DNA from: CAZHCA01 sp964530825
GTDB lineage: Bacteria; Bacteroidota; Bacteroidia; Chitinophagales; Saprospiraceae
DNA: 64,000 nt
Direction of reading: 5' to 3'
Assembly: GCA_964530825.1 (NCBI GenBank)
Contig: CAZHCA010000012.1
Span: 72,010 to 136,009 of the forward strand
Notes under the pieces: generated by a model
The model's input: the letters and a program-made list of their open reading frames with translations, nothing else
Told to the model about the DNA's origin: nothing
Database searches by the model: none
In this document: piece by piece, positions 61,320 through 64,000 of the stretch
How the letters are laid out: each line of letters starts with the position of its first letter
How positions within the stretch are numbered: the first letter of the stretch is position 1
Program-made: the position numbers and the translations under genes

Positions 61320-62864
61320 ATGAATCGAATTATTACGTTTGCCCTCTTGTTTGGGCTTGCTATTACTACCATCAGCCTACAAGCGCAGGATCGACGCTTC
61401 ATTGATGAGATTTTTACTGATGTAGATGTAGACACCAACGTTACTTACGGGGTTAATGCTTCCGTTTTAGCCCTCAACATTGTGGGAGAAGCCATCCCAC
61501 AGGCCTTGGAGTTAGACGTTTACCAACCAGTTGGTGACGACCAGGCGGAGCGCCCGCTCGTTGTCGTTTTCCATTCGGGCAATTTTTTACCCTTTCCCGA
61601 TAACGGCGTAACCAGCGGATCGCGCAGAGACTCGTCGGTCATCGAAACCTGTAAATTATTGGCCCGGAGAGGCTACGTGGCGGCGGCTGCCGACTATCGA
61701 TTAGGTTGGAATCCTATCGCGGCCGAACAAGATGAACGGGTATTCACCCTGATCAATGCTGCCTACCGCGGCGTACAAGATGCCAACACCTGCATTCGAT
61801 TCTTCAAACAAGACTATGTAGACGGCGGCAACACCTATGGTATCGATACGGCGCGAATCGTGCTCTGGGGCATTGGTACCGGTGGATACGTTACGCTCAA
61901 TACCCAATCGCTCGACCGCGTAGAAGAAACATTTATCGAAAAATTCACAACGGAGATCGGGGGTCAGCCCTTCCCAATGGTTAATGAGCCGATCAATGGC
62001 AATGTCCAAGCAACCCAAGTAGGTATCGTACCAGAAGGATTTCCCGGTTTTCCCGCCGGCGATACCCTCTGCTACCCGAACCATGTAACTTTCATGGATG
62101 GCACACCAATCAGCTCAGATTACCAAATGACCGTTAACTTGGGTGGAGCCTTGGGCGATACGTCCTGGATAGAGCCGGGTCAGACGCCGTCGATCTCTTT
62201 CCAGACGCCCCTCGATGCCTTTGCACCTTACATGGAAGGTACGGTATTGGTTCCCGGCCTGGGTTTACCGGTGGTAGAAGTACAGGGCGCTTTCCTGATC
62301 CAGAAAAAACAAAATGAATTGGATAATAATGACGTTTTTGCCGACGTCAATTTCCTGGATCCGATCTCTGAGGTGGCCGATTCCCGGGATAATGGCTTTA
62401 CCGGCCTTTTCCCATTTCCTACCGGCGATCCGGAAGATAGCGCCCCTTGGGACTTTTATGCTCCGGACAACATTAATGCCGACGAGCCGCCCACTCCGGA
62501 GCGTGCCCGTATTTATCTCGATACTATTATGAACTACTTCGCTCCCCGCGCCTGTATCGTATTGGATCTCGATTGCGACCTGGAGGGCATCATCACCTCA
62601 ACCCGCAACTTGCTCACAGCTAGCGAGGTTGGCCTGGAATTGGCGCCCAATCCAGCCAGCAAACAACTCATCCTGCGCTCAGCGAATGGTCACCCCATGC
62701 AGGAAGCCCTCCTGTACGATATTTCGGGCCGACTAGTTCAGACACACTTCAACGTTAACGACATCTACTACGAAGTTCCGCGTCGTAATTTACCGGCTGG
62801 ATCCTACGTACTGCAAATCCGGTTTGAAGACGGCATCGTCTCCCAGCAGGTGATGTTTAAGTAG
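61320..62864 (+). CDS. Alpha/beta-hydrolase-fold T9SS cargo with altered nucleophile elbow
   Basis: The 514-residue protein has a signal peptide (LLFGLAITTISLQA). It has an esterase/carboxylesterase-type core: LVVVFHSGNF (oxyanion strand), ARRGYVAAAADYRLGW, DANTCIRFFKQD and, at the nucleophile elbow, LWGIGTGGYV, where G-x-S-x-G would place Gly186 instead of Ser. The last ~75 residues (LAPNPASKQLILRSA, LLYDISGRLV, LPAGSYVLQIRFEDG) are a Por secretion domain. If the Ser is really lost, it is a binding protein rather than an esterase. It is 43 bp after the TonB receptor. Confidence 0.75.
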   Translation: MNRIITFALLFGLAITTISLQAQDRRFIDEIFTDVDVDTNVTYGVNASVLALNIVGEAIPQALELDVYQPVGDDQAERPLVVVFHSGNFLPFPDNGVTSGSRRDSSVIETCKLLARRGYVAAAADYRLGWNPIAAEQDERVFTLINAAYRGVQDANTCIRFFKQDYVDGGNTYGIDTARIVLWGIGTGGYVTLNTQSLDRVEETFIEKFTTEIGGQPFPMVNEPINGNVQATQVGIVPEGFPGFPAGDTLCYPNHVTFMDGTPISSDYQMTVNLGGALGDTSWIEPGQTPSISFQTPLDAFAPYMEGTVLVPGLGLPVVEVQGAFLIQKKQNELDNNDVFADVNFLDPISEVADSRDNGFTGLFPFPTGDPEDSAPWDFYAPDNINADEPPTPERARIYLDTIMNYFAPRACIVLDLDCDLEGIITSTRNLLTASEVGLELAPNPASKQLILRSANGHPMQEALLYDISGRLVQTHFNVNDIYYEVPRRNLPAGSYVLQIRFEDGIVSQQVMFK

Positions 62865-62877
62865 GCTTATGGATGGT

Positions 62878-62905
62878 GGGATAAGGGATTGAGCTCCCTT
62901 ATCCC
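62878..62905. terminator. Hairpin between convergent T9SS hydrolase and acyl-CoA reductase genes
   Basis: GGGATAAGGGA/TCCCTTATCCC gives an 11-bp perfect stem with a 6-base loop. It overlaps the acyl-CoA reductase stop (62899-62901). CCTTTC follows on the plus strand. Probably the plus-strand terminator. Confidence 0.6.
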
Positions 62906-63927
62906 CCTTTCCCGAGATCTTTCAGAAACTCGACTGTATCCACACCGTCGGCGTAATCCCAGAGTTCGGGGTATTGAGCTTGACCGAAAGAGTAAGTCCG
63001 CTGCGCTAGTCCATCTTCGGCGGCGATTATACATTGTATGTGATCAGCCTGCTGGTGCAGCATATCCTCCAACGCAGTTGGATCGTCATAGTATTCGTAA
63101 TGCAGGGTGGCAATGCGGGAGCTTAAACTTTTATCTTCTAACAGGATTAAACAGCCGTTATTTAGATAAGGCGTCTTGTTCAATTCTAGCAAGGCATAGT
63201 TGTAGTCAAAATTATTCTTGTACTTCGTGTGTTGGATGATTGCCCGATACTCATGCAGGGTCTCCAGTAAAGGTTGAAATGCATAACCACGCGGCAGGTA
63301 TAGCTTCGATACATTGCGGCAACCCAGCCCGAAGTAACGGAAGATATCGACACCGAGCCGGCGGATATCTTCTATTGACTCCCCGCCAGTGAGCACTCCG
63401 ACACCATGCCGGTTACGCCGAATAATGTGCGGATAGGATTGGAAATACGCTTCAAAATAACGAGCTGAATTGTTGCTACCCGTAGCGATGACTGCATCGA
63501 AACCCTGTAATTGAGGAACGATCTCGGTGTATACAGCCGTATCCGGATTGATTTTTTCCAGTAGCCTAATGACGTAGGGAAAAAGGTAAGGATCTTTCCC
63601 AGAAAGCTTCACCTGCGCCCGGTGGCCCGCAGCAAAAACGCACAGCCAATCATGGAATCCAACCAGCGGTATATTGCCTGCCATAACCAGCCCAATCGTT
63701 TGCCGCGTTGACGCTTTAGATACATTGTACGGCCCAAGCCATGCTTCCAGCTTTTCCGGTTGTAACATTTGGTTGGCTATTGCCTGAACAGCCAGTCGCT
63801 GATTGTCTTTGGTAAACCAGGGATTGTGAAACTCGGTGCGGTGCATCAGAGCGTCAAGGAATTCATCTTTTTCCCTCAATTGCTCGCCCAATTGGATCAG
63901 TGCCTTTATTCGATCTCCGATTTGCAT
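62899..63927 (-). CDS. Acyl-CoA reductase, LuxC family
   Basis: The 342-residue protein has the aldehyde-dehydrogenase-like fold of LuxC: GLVMAGNIPLVGFHDWLCVF (cofactor strand), HRAQVKLSGKDPYLFP, VIATGSNNSARYFEAYF, and the catalytic Cys in GLGCRNVSKLYLPRGY. Outside luminous bacteria, the family reduces acyl-CoA or acyl-phosphate to aldehyde for unclear purposes. No lux operon is present here. The start at 63927 lies 73 bp from the window end. Confidence 0.88.
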   Translation of the reverse strand: MQIGDRIKALIQLGEQLREKDEFLDALMHRTEFHNPWFTKDNQRLAVQAIANQMLQPEKLEAWLGPYNVSKASTRQTIGLVMAGNIPLVGFHDWLCVFAAGHRAQVKLSGKDPYLFPYVIRLLEKINPDTAVYTEIVPQLQGFDAVIATGSNNSARYFEAYFQSYPHIIRRNRHGVGVLTGGESIEDIRRLGVDIFRYFGLGCRNVSKLYLPRGYAFQPLLETLHEYRAIIQHTKYKNNFDYNYALLELNKTPYLNNGCLILLEDKSLSSRIATLHYEYYDDPTALEDMLHQQADHIQCIIAAEDGLAQRTYSFGQAQYPELWDYADGVDTVEFLKDLGKGG

Positions 63928-63959
63928 GTAGCTTTTTTGTTTTTCCTTACTCTACCCTA

Positions 63960-64000
63960 CTAAAAATCGGGTAGCGGTAAATTATTAGGATTGATCTGTA
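63960..64000 (-). CDS. Possible C-terminal end of a gene continuing beyond the window
   Basis: On the minus strand a frame open at the window edge reads QINPNNLPLPDF and stops at 63962-63960. It is too short to judge, but the stop lies 33 bp upstream of the acyl-CoA reductase start, a normal operon spacing. A hairpin CTACCC/GGGTAG (63952-63974) spans the stop. Confidence 0.2.
   Translation of the reverse strand, partial: QINPNNLPLPDF

Noticed and set aside
62899..63927. Bioluminescence (lux) locus
   Set aside because: A LuxC-type reductase alone is common outside luminous bacteria, and no luciferase or LuxD/LuxE genes are present.
1..64000. CRISPR arrays, insertion sequences, integrases, rRNA
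   Set aside because: No regularly spaced repeats, transposase or integrase motifs or rRNA-like blocks were found by reading both strands, though short degenerate elements could be missed without a search tool.

Overview
The window looks like a chromosomal segment from a member of the Bacteroidota, most likely a Saprospiria/Lewinella-like marine relative. The basis is mixed. Two proteins end in a type IX secretion (Por) sorting domain (43846-45321 and 61320-62864). There is a TonB-dependent receptor with an N-terminal carboxypeptidase-regulatory-like domain, a complete sufBCDSE-sufT operon, many short Bacteroidota-style lipoproteins (SAC/TAC lipoboxes), almost no Shine-Dalgarno sequences before starts, and occasional TAnnTTTG-type promoter elements. 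I saw no rRNA, tRNA, CRISPR array, insertion sequence or integrase. The species assignment is an inference.

Layout. 1-5.9 kb: the end of a PIF1/RecD-like helicase, a 46-aa membrane peptide, a GT-C-like membrane protein, an ARPP-1-like lipoprotein, a WbqC-like protein and a solitary dynamin-like GTPase. 6-18.8 kb: a TM2-TPR-SHOCT protein, an LTA4H-like M1 aminopeptidase, an SDR reductase, an orphan protein, RarA, a CotH-like secreted protein, an alkaline phosphatase lipoprotein, an acyl-CoA dehydrogenase, a DUF434 protein preceded by a candidate structured RNA, and gamma-glutamyltransferase. 18.9-25.8 kb: a small membrane protein, then the SUF iron-sulfur operon closed by an Rrf2/IscR-type regulator. 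25.8-31.7 kb: a minus-strand block with a YfcE-like phosphoesterase, a quinone-oxidoreductase-like MDR, a papain-fold protein lacking its catalytic triad, a coiled-coil exported protein, OsmC, a PEBP protein and a purple-acid-phosphatase-like enzyme.

31.8-35.9 kb holds the most unusual unit: three overlapping minus-strand genes encoding an asparagine-synthetase-like amide ligase without the glutaminase Cys, a fold-type I PLP enzyme of class V type, and a LysA-like fold-type III PLP decarboxylase with altered substrate motifs. It begins at a TAnnTTTG promoter immediately behind a terminator and looks like a compact, possibly undescribed, small-molecule pathway.

36-52.6 kb is mostly housekeeping: a BCCT transporter, a DUF1361 protein, an acyl-CoA carboxylase beta subunit behind a GT39-TPR protein, a class I aminotransferase, a T9SS cargo protein, oligopeptidase B and a beta-barrel protein facing each other across a perfect 34-bp palindrome, two tandem cysteine-desulfurase-like genes, and GlmM. 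52.8-58.3 kb is a second accessory region. Two neighbouring genes appear to end in related beta-sandwich domains. They are followed by a four-gene operon: a SARP-like regulator with a degenerate receiver domain, a peptidoglycan-binding protein with an SAGC motif, a PAP2 phosphatase and a ZIP metal transporter. 58.5-64 kb: a TonB receptor, a T9SS-sorted alpha/beta hydrolase whose nucleophile Ser appears to be Gly, and a LuxC-type acyl-CoA reductase.
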